Part shown: positions 1-4,945 of the stretch, piece by piece
How positions within the stretch are numbered: position 1 is the stretch's first letter
Layout: every line of letters begins with the position of its first letter
From: Bacillota bacterium
GTDB lineage: Bacteria > Bacillota > Dethiobacteria > DTU022
Assembly (NCBI GenBank): GCA_012510305.1
Contig: JAAZIE010000123.1
Span: 1-5,386 of the forward strand
Reading direction: 5' to 3'
DNA length: 5,386 nt
Translations under genes and position numbers: made by a program
The notes under the pieces: model-generated
What the model was told of the DNA's origin: nothing
The model's database searches: none
What the model saw: the letters and a program-made list of their open reading frames with translations, nothing else

Positions 1-639
1 CTCCTCTTCCCTGGTGTAGCCGTCATCCAAAAACAGATCGATATGCGGCAACAGGCTGAAGGCAAGCTGGTGGGCGATATGCTGCACGGGCACCTTCTCT
101 CCGGCCAGGTGGGCCCGGCTCTGCGCCAGCAGCTCGTCGACTGCCTTCTTGCCCGCCCCCGAGATGGCCTGGTACGTCGCCGCCACCACCCTCTTGATCC
201 CGGCCGCCCGCTGCAGCGGCTCCAGGGCCACCACCGTCTGGATGGTGGAGCAATTGGGGTTGGCAATGATGCCGCGGTGCTCACGGGCTTTCTCCGGGTT
301 GACCTCGGGGATCACCAGGGGCACCTCCTCCTCCATCCGAAAAGCGCTGCTGTTGTCGATGACGACGGCGCCGCGCCGGACCGCTTCATGGGCCAGCTCT
401 TTGCTGATCGCCCCGCCGGCGCTGAAAAAAGCGATATCCACATCCTCAAAAGACTGCGGCAAAGCCTCCTCGACGATATATTCCTCGCCGCCGGCTTTAA
501 CCCGCAAGCCCTTCGAGCGCGCCGAAGCGAGCAGCTTGAGCTCCCCGGCAGGAAATTTACGCTCTGCAAGGATCTCGATCATGGTCTGGCCCACCATGCC
601 CGTAGCGCCTACCACCGCCACCCGGTAATTTTTCGCCAT
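1..639 (-). CDS. asd: Aspartate-semialdehyde dehydrogenase, N-terminal 213 residues (runs off the left edge)
   Basis: This enzyme reduces aspartyl-4-phosphate to aspartate semialdehyde with NADPH, the branch point to lysine/diaminopimelate/dipicolinate, threonine and methionine; it is cytosolic. The N-terminus carries the dinucleotide-binding glycine motif VVGATGMVG (residues 9-17). Residues around 127-132 read NPNCST, which places the catalytic cysteine at Cys130. It is followed by a YQAISGAGKKAVDEL stretch typical of the Gram-positive branch of the family. The start is ATG at 639-637, with GGAGGAG (645-651 on this strand) five bases upstream. The reading frame is open to base 1. The family is usually about 335-345 residues, so roughly 125 C-terminal residues, including the rest of the catalytic domain, lie outside the window. 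The gene is first in its transcription unit, with regulatory-looking sequence upstream. Assignment is confident from motifs; the operon partners are not visible. Confidence 0.95.
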   Translation of the reverse strand, partial: MAKNYRVAVVGATGMVGQTMIEILAERKFPAGELKLLASARSKGLRVKAGGEEYIVEEALPQSFEDVDIAFFSAGGAISKELAHEAVRRGAVVIDNSSAFRMEEEVPLVIPEVNPEKAREHRGIIANPNCSTIQTVVALEPLQRAAGIKRVVAATYQAISGAGKKAVDELLAQSRAHLAGEKVPVQHIAHQLAFSLLPHIDLFLDDGYTREEE

Positions 640-705
640 AACCACTCCTCCATTCTGATAACTTAGTTTATGGATAAAATAGGACTGCTGTTACCGGTGA
701 TATAA

Positions 706-734
706 ATTATTTAAGCGGCTCTTTATCACAACAA
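706..734 (-). promoter_or_regulatory. Candidate sigma-A promoter for asd
   Basis: Read on the minus strand: TTGTTG (734-729), a 17-base spacer, then AATAAT (711-706, one mismatch from TATAAT). It would start transcription near 699 and leave a leader of about 60 nt before the asd ATG. The -35 box is poor (only TTG matches well), and the element overlaps an inverted repeat, so a repressor site is possible. Inferred from sequence only. Confidence 0.4.
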
Positions 735-765
735 GCCGCTATTACCCGTGCCCTTTTTAATAGCG
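714..765. repeat. Two overlapping, mutually exclusive inverted repeats upstream of asd
   Basis: Repeat A is AGCGGCT (714-720) with AGCCGCT (734-740), 13-base loop. Repeat B is CGCTATTA (737-744) with TAATAGCG (758-765), also a 13-base loop. Both are perfect, and they share bases 737-740, so in one RNA only one hairpin can form fully. Repeat A also covers the proposed -35 box of asd. They could be operators in DNA or alternative folds in a longer asd leader; neither is followed by a T run on the minus strand. No known riboswitch motif was recognised here. Confidence 0.5.
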
Positions 766-793
766 ATCCGTTAGGGAAACCCCGCCTCGCCCC

Positions 794-804
794 GGGGGGG
801 GGGG
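794..804. repeat. Homopolymeric G11 tract in the asd-tRNA gap
   Basis: Eleven consecutive G residues on the plus strand, preceded by CCC, about 155 bp upstream of the asd start codon. It is a slippage-prone simple repeat outside any gene. It could also be an assembly or base-calling weak point. No function is shown by the sequence. Confidence 0.8.
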
Positions 805-877
805 AAGCTGTAACTGCCTTCCGCAAAGCCGGGCACTGCGCCGCCGGTTGCGGCGAAACAAGATTTAAATTGCCTGT

Positions 878-907
878 ATTTTAACATAAAAGGCCGCCGG
901 CAGGCAA
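878..907 (-). promoter_or_regulatory. Weak candidate distal promoter toward asd
   Basis: On the minus strand TTGCCT (907-902), an 18-base spacer and TAAAAT (883-878). If used, it would give asd a leader of about 230 nt that contains the C11 run and both inverted repeats at 714-765. Both boxes are imperfect and the spacer is one base longer than ideal, so this is only a possibility. Confidence 0.25.
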
Positions 908-909
908 GG

Positions 910-938
910 AAAAACCGGGCCGGCTTCAGCAGCGGCCC
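910..938 (-). terminator. Terminator-like hairpin on the minus strand
   Basis: On the minus strand GGGCCG (938-933) and CGGCCC (922-917) form a 6-bp stem with a 10-base loop, followed after two G residues by five T residues (914-910). No gene on this strand is visible just upstream, so it could stop antisense transcription from the tRNA region or be chance in GC-rich sequence. Confidence 0.25.
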
Positions 939-985
939 TTCAGATCGCCCTTTACCGCCGGCAGCCGGGAAGCCCGCCCTGTGAG

Positions 986-1014
986 TTGACTTCGCGGTGT
1001 CCAGGTGATAAGAT
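986..1014 (+). promoter_or_regulatory. Sigma-A promoter of the tRNA-Arg gene
   Basis: TTGACT (986-991) and TAAGAT (1009-1014) are each one mismatch from consensus and are separated by exactly 17 bases. A TG one base before the -10 box (1006-1007) adds an extended -10 element. The predicted start is near 1021, about 14 nt before the mature tRNA 5' end, which fits a stable-RNA promoter. Confidence 0.8.
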
Positions 1015-1034
1015 TTCACATGCAGACAGCGCGT

Positions 1035-1109
1035 GCGCCCGTAGTGAAAAGGATATCACGCAGGCCTCCGGAGCCTGAAGTCGGGGTTCGAATCCCTGCG
1101 GGCGCACCA
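1035..1109 (+). tRNA. tRNA-Arg (anticodon CCG)
   Basis: The full cloverleaf can be folded by hand. The acceptor stem is GCGCCCG (1035-1041) with CGGGCGC (1099-1105), discriminator A1106 and an encoded CCA (1107-1109). The D arm is GTGA/TCAC (1044-1047, 1056-1059) with GG in its loop. The anticodon stem is CAGGC/GCCTG around a loop with anticodon CCG at 1068-1070, reading the arginine codon CGG. The variable loop is short (1078-1081). The T arm is CGGGG/CCCTG with loop TTCGAAT. It is 75 nt including CCA, stands alone between its own promoter and terminator, and would be used heavily in a GC-rich genome. Confidence 0.97.
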
Positions 1110-1110
1110 G

Positions 1111-1140
1111 GCAACCCTATAAACAAGGGTTGCTTTTTTT
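1111..1140 (+). terminator. Rho-independent terminator of the tRNA gene
   Basis: GCAACCCT (1111-1118) and AGGGTTGC (1126-1133) form a perfect 8-bp stem with a 7-base loop, followed directly by seven T residues (1134-1140). It starts two bases after the tRNA CCA, so the transcript is a monocistronic tRNA. Confidence 0.95.
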
Positions 1141-1160
1141 GTCTGTTTGCCGGGCCGCCC

Positions 1161-1189
1161 TTGCCATAGTGAAAAAAAAGGAATATGAT
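1161..1189 (+). promoter_or_regulatory. Sigma-A promoter of mgtE
   Basis: TTGCCA (1161-1166) and TATGAT (1184-1189), each one mismatch from consensus, lie 17 bases apart with an A-rich spacer. The predicted start is near 1196, which gives mgtE a leader of about 134 nt. It lies 21 bases after the tRNA terminator, so mgtE has its own transcription unit. Confidence 0.7.
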
Positions 1190-1195
1190 CATGGC

Positions 1196-1329
1196 GCTGA
1201 TCTGTCCCGGGGGAGGAGGTGGGGCTGTGGAAACAGAAGAAGTGCCTTTATTCAAGACGCCAAGCGGCAGCATTTTCTTTTTTACAGCAAAGCACTTACT
1301 ACCAAGCCCCGCCAAGGAGGTCCTTTCTC
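1196..1329 (+). promoter_or_regulatory. Structured mgtE leader, possible divergent M-box (magnesium) riboswitch
   Basis: Seen directly: GGTGGGGCT (1218-1226) can pair over nine positions (one G-T) with AGCCCCGCC (1305-1313), which ends exactly where the ribosome binding site begins. Inside are a CTGT/ACAG hairpin with a GGAA tetraloop (1225-1236), a TGCC/GGCA pair (1243-1246, 1266-1269) enclosing AAGACGCCAA (1254-1263), and a competing perfect pair AAGTGC/GCACTT (1240-1245, 1292-1297). A T-rich run (1273-1283) follows the TGCC/GGCA stem and could serve as an attenuator. From memory, M-box RNAs contain GGTGAGGCT, then a hairpin, then TGCCC, then AGACGCCAATGGG in this order, and often control mgtE. 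The internal GTC/GAC hairpin of the classic M-box is not obvious here and the leader is short, so the assignment is tentative. Other regulatory RNA, or no aptamer at all, remains possible. Confidence 0.4.
1314..1320 (+). promoter_or_regulatory. Shine-Dalgarno site that fixes the mgtE start
   Basis: AAGGAGG, a full match to the anti-Shine-Dalgarno, lies nine bases before ATG 1330. It decides against an in-frame GTG at 1219 that would add 37 residues. It touches the 3' side of the long leader stem, so the fold could affect access to it. Confidence 0.85.
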
Positions 1330-2685
1330 ATGTCTGTTGTCGATGTCTCGTTGCTGGAGCAGATCCGCAGCCTGCTGGAGAAGCAGGCGCCCCCGGCCGC
1401 ACTTTTGGAGCTTACGGGCGAGCTGCAGCCCTACGACCTGTCGATCCTGCTGAACAGCCTGGACGACGATGAGCAGCTTCTTTTTCTGGCCGCGCTGCCC
1501 CCGGAAACCGCAGCGGAGACGCTGGGCCATTTTGAACCGGTAGAGCAGTACCGTTTCCTCGATCACCTGGAGAGCGAAATTACCGCCGCCATCCTGAACC
1601 TCATGTCCAGCGATGCGGTGGTGGAGCTGTTCACCGCGCTTCATCCCCTGCAAACCGAGCAGCTCATCGCCCTCCTTCGCGAGCCCTTTCGCGAGCAGAT
1701 CTACGACCAGATGTCCTATCCCGAAAACAGCGCCGGCAGCCTGGCCACGGTGGACTATATCGCCGCCCGCCGCTGGTGGACCGCGGAGCAAACCCTGGGC
1801 CACCTGCGCAAAGTAGGCCAGGCCGCCGAATTCTACAGCTATATCTACGTCTTGGATCACCTCGGCGAACTGGTGGGGGTTCTCTCCCTGCGGCAGCTGA
1901 TCCTGGCCGATCCGCAGACCCGCCTGGAGGAGTTCATGCTGCAGAAGCTGATCACCGTGCCCGCCGAGCTGGACCAGGAGCAGGCCGCCCAGCTGGTGGC
2001 GCAGTACGACCTCACCGCCCTGCCGGTGATCAGCCGGGCCGGCAAAATGGTGGGCGTGCTCACCGTTGACGATATCATCGATGTAATCGAAGAAGAGGCC
2101 ACCGAAGATATCCACCTGCTCGGGGGGAGCGGGCCGGTGGAGACCCCCTATTTCAAAACAGACCTGATCACCTTTTTCCGCAAACGAATCGTCTGGCTGC
2201 TGGTGCTCTTTGTCGCCGAAGCCTTTACCGGCAATATCCTGCGCCACTACGAAGGACTCCTCACCCAGGTGGTGGCGCTCTCTTTTTTCATCCCCCTGCT
2301 CGTCGACACCGCCGGAAACGCCGGCACCCAGACCTCCACCCTGGTCATCCGGGCCATGTCGGTGGGCGAGATCCGCGGCGGCGACTTTTTGAGGGTGGTC
2401 TGGCGGGAGATGCGCCTGGGGCTGGTCCTGGCCCTGCCCATGGCCGGGATCACCTTCCTGCGGGCGATGATGCTGGACAGCTCGGTTAACCTGGGCCTTA
2501 CCGTCGCCGCCACCATCCTGGTCATCATCACGGTGAGCTCCACCCTCGGTGCAATCATGCCCATCGTCGGGAAAAAGCTGGGCCTCGACCCGGCGGTATT
2601 CTCCTCGCCCCTCATCACCACCGTGGCCGACGCCGTGGGGCTGCTGATCTACTTTCAGTTTGCCCGCCTGCTGATGGGCCTGTAG
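1330..2685 (+). CDS. mgtE: Magnesium transporter MgtE, complete (451 aa)
   Basis: MgtE is a homodimeric inner-membrane magnesium channel whose cytosolic domains close the pore when internal magnesium is high. The layout is complete: helical N domain (about 1-130), YPENSAGSLAT entry into a CBS pair (about 131-258), plug-helix region with DDIIDVIEEEATEDIHLLGG (247-266), and five predicted membrane helices (about 286-304, 310-328, 361-381, 388-413, 425-448). The family signature is present as PLLVDTAGNAGTQTS (322-336). Asp434 in TTVADAVGLLIYF sits where the pore-lining aspartate of characterised MgtE lies. Length fits the family (about 450). In the N domain the usual acidic DPDD-type stretch reads MSSDAVVEL (92-100), so some sensing carboxylates may be missing. 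Own promoter, structured leader and strong terminator make it monocistronic. Confidence 0.96.
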   Translation: MSVVDVSLLEQIRSLLEKQAPPAALLELTGELQPYDLSILLNSLDDDEQLLFLAALPPETAAETLGHFEPVEQYRFLDHLESEITAAILNLMSSDAVVELFTALHPLQTEQLIALLREPFREQIYDQMSYPENSAGSLATVDYIAARRWWTAEQTLGHLRKVGQAAEFYSYIYVLDHLGELVGVLSLRQLILADPQTRLEEFMLQKLITVPAELDQEQAAQLVAQYDLTALPVISRAGKMVGVLTVDDIIDVIEEEATEDIHLLGGSGPVETPYFKTDLITFFRKRIVWLLVLFVAEAFTGNILRHYEGLLTQVVALSFFIPLLVDTAGNAGTQTSTLVIRAMSVGEIRGGDFLRVVWREMRLGLVLALPMAGITFLRAMMLDSSVNLGLTVAATILVIITVSSTLGAIMPIVGKKLGLDPAVFSSPLITTVADAVGLLIYFQFARLLMGL

Positions 2686-2711
2686 CCCCGGGCGGGGCGA
2701 AAATAAAGAGC

Positions 2712-2764
2712 AGGCGGCCCGCGGGCAGGCGCACCCTTTCCCCGCCCCCGGGCCGCCTATTTTT
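2712..2764 (+). terminator. Strong terminator after mgtE, probably shared with the convergent genes
   Basis: AGGCGGCCCG (2712-2721) and CGGGCCGCCT (2749-2758) form a perfect 10-bp stem, extended inward by GGGC/GCCC (2723-2726, 2744-2747), followed by five T residues (2760-2764). On the minus strand the same stem is followed by a TCTTTATTTT run (2708-2699), so it may also stop the DUF421-DUF4363 transcript. Confidence 0.85.
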
Positions 2765-2777
2765 CTGCCGCATTATT

Positions 2778-3158
2778 TTAGAAGATATTTCTCAGCATGG
2801 GCACCTCGCTGTCCTTGACCCTTTGGGCCATGCGCCCGGCCAGGGTCAGCTCCAGCAGCAGCTCTTCGCGGTTGCGCAGCTCCACCAGCTTGAACACCCT
2901 TGTCAGCGACTCGTCCAGGCGATCCACCTGGTGGTGATCCATGATCGGGGTCCAGGCCGCATCGGTCTGCGCCCATATTTTCTGAAGCCGTCCCGACTGC
3001 TGCCCCGCCTCCGCCCAATCCTCCCCCTCCACGGCCCGGTAGAGCCGCTCCAGGTTTTCCTGCAGCCCGGTGTATAAAGCGCCGGTGTAGAAAAAAAGAG
3101 CAATCGAGCCCACCACGACAACCGTCAACAAAACCGCTGCGATCCAGATTGTCTTCAC
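2778..3158 (-). CDS. DUF4363-type small membrane-anchored protein (126 aa)
   Basis: The function is unknown. The protein has one N-terminal membrane helix (about 4-24) with few charges before it, then a helical, charged domain expected outside the membrane. Features I associate with DUF4363 are a tryptophan series (Trp48, Trp62, Trp69), a following DHHQVDRLDESL stretch (74-85), a long amphipathic helix, and the C-terminal end RNIF. The start is GTG at 3158-3156, which overlaps the TGA of the upstream DUF421 gene in a GTGA, so translation is probably coupled. An AGGAG lies only two bases before the GTG and another AAGGAG 14 bases before, so coupling may matter more than its own ribosome binding site. 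DUF4363 genes recur beside DUF421 genes in Clostridia, as far as I recall, which suggests a shared membrane role. Family assignment is by pattern, not by a search. Confidence 0.85.
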   Translation of the reverse strand: MKTIWIAAVLLTVVVVGSIALFFYTGALYTGLQENLERLYRAVEGEDWAEAGQQSGRLQKIWAQTDAAWTPIMDHHQVDRLDESLTRVFKLVELRNREELLLELTLAGRMAQRVKDSEVPMLRNIF

Positions 3159-3841
3159 TGCTCCTGCGGATTCTCCTTTCGCTGGACATAAAGCTGCCCC
3201 TCGGTATCCAGGCTGGCGAAAAGGACATCATTTAAGTTGCCGATGCCCTGTTTTTGCATCTCCGTCTGCAGCCAGAGCAGATCGAGGCTCGTTTTGCCCA
3301 GGTTTTCGTAATTGATGTTGCCGTCGACGATGAGCGGGTGAGGCACACCCTCGTACCGGGTCTCGATTTCCAGGTCGCGCGGCTGCACCGGCCGGCACTG
3401 CGACTTGGGGATGATGCTGAGATCGCCGTTGGTTTCAAAGATGGCAAATTCCACATCGTTGATATTCTGGTAGCCGCAAATGCGCAGCTGCTCCAGCAGA
3501 TCGTTGATATTCAAGTGCATTTCGCGCAGCTTCGATTCGATGATCTTGCCGTTTTGGATGATGATGCTGGGGCGGCCGCAGACGAGCGAGCGCACCTTCT
3601 CGCTTCTCTGGGCGGCGTAGGAGGTCACCACCTGGAAGACCACGAGGAGGAGGATGGGGATGATGCTGTTGAACAGGGGGATGGCGATATCCTCCATGGG
3701 GATGGCCGCCAGTGCGGAGACGATCACCAGGACCACCAGCTCGTAGGGCTGCAGCTGGCCGATCTGGCGCTTCCCCATGATCCGCATGGCCACAATTACC
3801 AGGACAAAGAGGATCAGCGTTCTGAACATAACCACGAACAT
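3155..3841 (-). CDS. DUF421 (YetF-like) membrane protein, complete (228 aa)
   Basis: This belongs to the YetF/YcaP group of membrane proteins, whose biochemical role is not settled. It has three predicted membrane helices (about 4-20, 34-50, 55-76). Between the first two lies the family hallmark MRIMGKRQIGQLQPYELVV (19-37), then ALAAIPMEDIAIPL (43-56). The cytosolic part follows, with GRPSIIIQNGKI (89-100), LNINDLLEQLRICGYQNINDVEFAIFE (110-136) and NGDLSIIPKS (138-147), also characteristic. Length fits the family. The ATG at 3841-3839 is chosen because AAGGGAG (3850-3856) lies eight bases upstream; a longer in-frame extension toward 4111 has no family support. Homologues in spore formers, including the '2Duf' protein of spoVA-type operons, have been linked to spore membrane properties and heat resistance; whether this copy acts in spores is unknown. 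It is the first gene of a coupled pair with DUF4363. Confidence 0.93.
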   Translation of the reverse strand: MFVVMFRTLILFVLVIVAMRIMGKRQIGQLQPYELVVLVIVSALAAIPMEDIAIPLFNSIIPILLLVVFQVVTSYAAQRSEKVRSLVCGRPSIIIQNGKIIESKLREMHLNINDLLEQLRICGYQNINDVEFAIFETNGDLSIIPKSQCRPVQPRDLEIETRYEGVPHPLIVDGNINYENLGKTSLDLLWLQTEMQKQGIGNLNDVLFASLDTEGQLYVQRKENPQEQ

Positions 3842-3881
3842 CTCTTTCACTCCCTTTAAAGCATGGTTCACAACTGCAAAC

Positions 3882-3895
3882 GCTATACCTATAGC
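3882..3895. promoter_or_regulatory. Short palindrome GCTATA-CC-TATAGC over the DUF421 promoter
   Basis: Perfect 6-bp arms around a 2-bp centre, 41 bases upstream of the DUF421 start codon and overlapping the proposed -10 box. Its size and position suit a dimeric repressor site, but no regulator is encoded nearby and the match could be chance. Confidence 0.35.
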
Positions 3896-3917
3896 ATTAG
3901 AGAAAAAGAGATGTTCA
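3888..3917 (-). promoter_or_regulatory. Candidate promoter of the DUF421-DUF4363 pair
   Basis: On the minus strand TGAACA (3917-3912), an 18-base spacer and TATAGG (3893-3888) with a TG one base before it, an extended -10 form. The same stretch can be read as a forespore-type promoter: TGTATG, 17 bases, AATGCTA, which partly matches the sigma-G pattern. Either reading would give a leader of about 40-45 nt. The sequence alone does not choose between them. Confidence 0.4.
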
Positions 3918-3947
3918 TACACGCGTTGCGGTAAACAAGGAAACAAT

Positions 3948-3975
3948 CCGGTACCGTATAACCGTACCGGTACCG
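3948..3975. repeat. Cluster of GTACCG repeats
   Basis: CCGGTACCG occurs at 3948-3956 and again at 3967-3975, with an intervening copy of GTACCG at 3964-3969. Together they also give an inverted pair CCGGTAC/GTACCGG (3948-3954, 3964-3970). The cluster lies 30 bases upstream of the candidate DUF421 -35 box, a position suited to an activator or repressor, but function is unproven. Confidence 0.45.
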
Positions 3976-4039
3976 AACCAGGCACCCCGGGACAAACAGA
4001 TACCGCCACAAAACAAGTGAAACATGCGGGGTTAACCGC

Positions 4040-4059
4040 GGGCCGGGCATGCCCGGCCC
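4040..4059. repeat. Perfect 20-bp GC-rich palindrome in the PIG-L/DUF421 gap
   Basis: The palindrome is centred on GGGCATGCCC and is perfect over ten bases on each side. It is not followed by a T run on the minus strand, so it is a poor terminator for the deacetylase gene; on the plus strand CTACAATTTT follows. Palindromes of this style next to GCCCCTAC are often dispersed extragenic repeats in GC-rich bacteria, which is an inference here. The rest of the gap (3857-4151) holds the promoter, palindrome and repeat elements listed separately; I see no gene in it. Confidence 0.6.
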
Positions 4060-4087
4060 CTACAATTTTATACGGCGGCCGGCGGGC

Positions 4088-4154
4088 TAAAATGATCGCG
4101 GCGGAACGCACAGCACACCGGATACCGCAAATGTTCCCCCAACCTCCGCGATCA
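4088..4154 (-). terminator. Possible terminator of the PIG-L gene (9-bp stem, large loop)
   Basis: On the minus strand TGATCGCGG (4154-4146) is a perfect inverted copy of CCGCGATCA (4101-4093), followed by TTTTA (4092-4088). The 44-base loop is large, and the 5' arm begins with the stop codon TGA, so terminating strength is doubtful. Confidence 0.35.
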
Positions 4155-4916
4155 GCACTGCCAGGCGTCTTCGAACATGTGCAGGTGGGTGGGCGTGAGC
4201 ACTTTGAAAGCCTCGGCCATCTCGTAACCCCTGCCGGCGGCGTGCTCGCGGGCTTTTGCAGCCAGGTAAGCGCCGATCATATCGAGGCTCTCCGGGGTAA
4301 ACTGGCTTTCGTGCTTGGCCAGCGCCTCCATCTTCAGCGGCCAGGTCCCGGTGACATCGACAAAGGTGTTCGGCCGCGAGGTGGCGTAAAATGCCACCGC
4401 CTGCGGCGCGTGCGGCTCCCGGCCCCCGGCGAGCTGCTGCGGGTGAAGATGGGGAAAGCCGCTCATTATGGCCGCTTCCGCCACCGCCAGGCCGGTGATG
4501 CGGTGATCGGAATGGGCTTCGTAGGGCAGCCAGGGATCCATCACCATGAGCATATCCGGGCGCACCTGCCGCACCGCCTCGATCACCTTTTCGCGCACCG
4601 CAAAGAGCTCCAGGCCGCGGCCGTCGGGAAAATCAGCCCAGAGCATCTCCCTTACCCCGAGCACCGCGGCGGCCTCCTCCCCCTCGCGGCGGCGAATACG
4701 GGCCAGCCGGGCCGGCGTAATCGCGGCGTCGGTCGTCCCCACGCCGCCGTCGGTCACGGTGAGGTAAACCACACCGGTACCCGCCCGGGTCATCTTGGCC
4801 ACCGTGGCCCCCGCGCCAATTTCCGCGTCGTCCGGATGCGCCTGCACGCAGAGCACCCGGCGCGCCTCCATCAGTTCGGGGATGGGAAGAAGATCTTTTA
4901 CTTTCATCTGGGTCAT
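4152..4916 (-). CDS. PIG-L (LmbE-like) family zinc-dependent deacetylase (254 aa)
   Basis: PIG-L enzymes remove N-acetyl groups from N-acetylglucosamine-type substrates using a zinc ion; members act in bacillithiol or mycothiol synthesis, antibiotic maturation and sugar catabolism. The protein has the N-terminal motif AHPDDAE with likely zinc ligands His27 and Asp30 and catalytic base Asp29, a TVTDGG strand near 54-59, and FPDGRGLE (96-103). It also has SDHR with zinc ligand His138 (residues 136-139) and KHESQ with His202. Length fits the family. The start is ATG at 4916-4914, because GAGGAG (4927-4932) lies ten bases upstream; an in-frame GTG at 4925 is only one base from it. It follows the four-cysteine gene by 29 nt, so the two are probably co-transcribed. 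The substrate cannot be read from the sequence; bacillithiol BshB-type or a sugar catabolic role are both possible. Confidence 0.92.
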   Translation of the reverse strand: MTQMKVKDLLPIPELMEARRVLCVQAHPDDAEIGAGATVAKMTRAGTGVVYLTVTDGGVGTTDAAITPARLARIRRREGEEAAAVLGVREMLWADFPDGRGLELFAVREKVIEAVRQVRPDMLMVMDPWLPYEAHSDHRITGLAVAEAAIMSGFPHLHPQQLAGGREPHAPQAVAFYATSRPNTFVDVTGTWPLKMEALAKHESQFTPESLDMIGAYLAAKAREHAAGRGYEMAEAFKVLTPTHLHMFEDAWQC

Positions 4917-4945
4917 CTTTTCCACGCTCCTCTTTGCCCGGTACT

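Noticed and set aside
771..1019. Minus-strand open frame of 82 codons in the asd-tRNA gap
   Set aside because: Low-complexity composition, runs through the G11 tract and the opposite strand of the tRNA promoter, and shows no recognisable domain or ribosome binding site.
640..1034. Lysine riboswitch, S-box or T-box upstream of asd
   Set aside because: None of the conserved core sequences of these elements could be found on the minus strand.
1016..1315. Minus-strand open frame of 99 codons over the tRNA gene
   Set aside because: Its translation contains GIRTPTSGSGG, the well-known artefact of reading a tRNA gene antisense, and it has no ribosome binding site or family resemblance.
1219..1329. 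37-residue N-terminal extension of MgtE from GTG 1219
   Set aside because: The ideal ribosome binding site serves ATG 1330, which gives the normal family length; the extension falls in the structured leader.
1282..2247. Long antisense open frame opposite mgtE
   Set aside because: Shadow frame of a GC-rich gene; the glutamine- and glycine-rich translation has no family features.
3842..4111. N-terminal extension of the DUF421 protein toward 4111
   Set aside because: It crosses the palindromes and promoter elements, lacks family counterparts, and the internal ATG at 3841 has a good ribosome binding site.
4917..4925. GTG start for the PIG-L protein at 4925
   Set aside because: Only one base separates it from GAGGAG, whereas ATG 4916 has a ten-base spacing.
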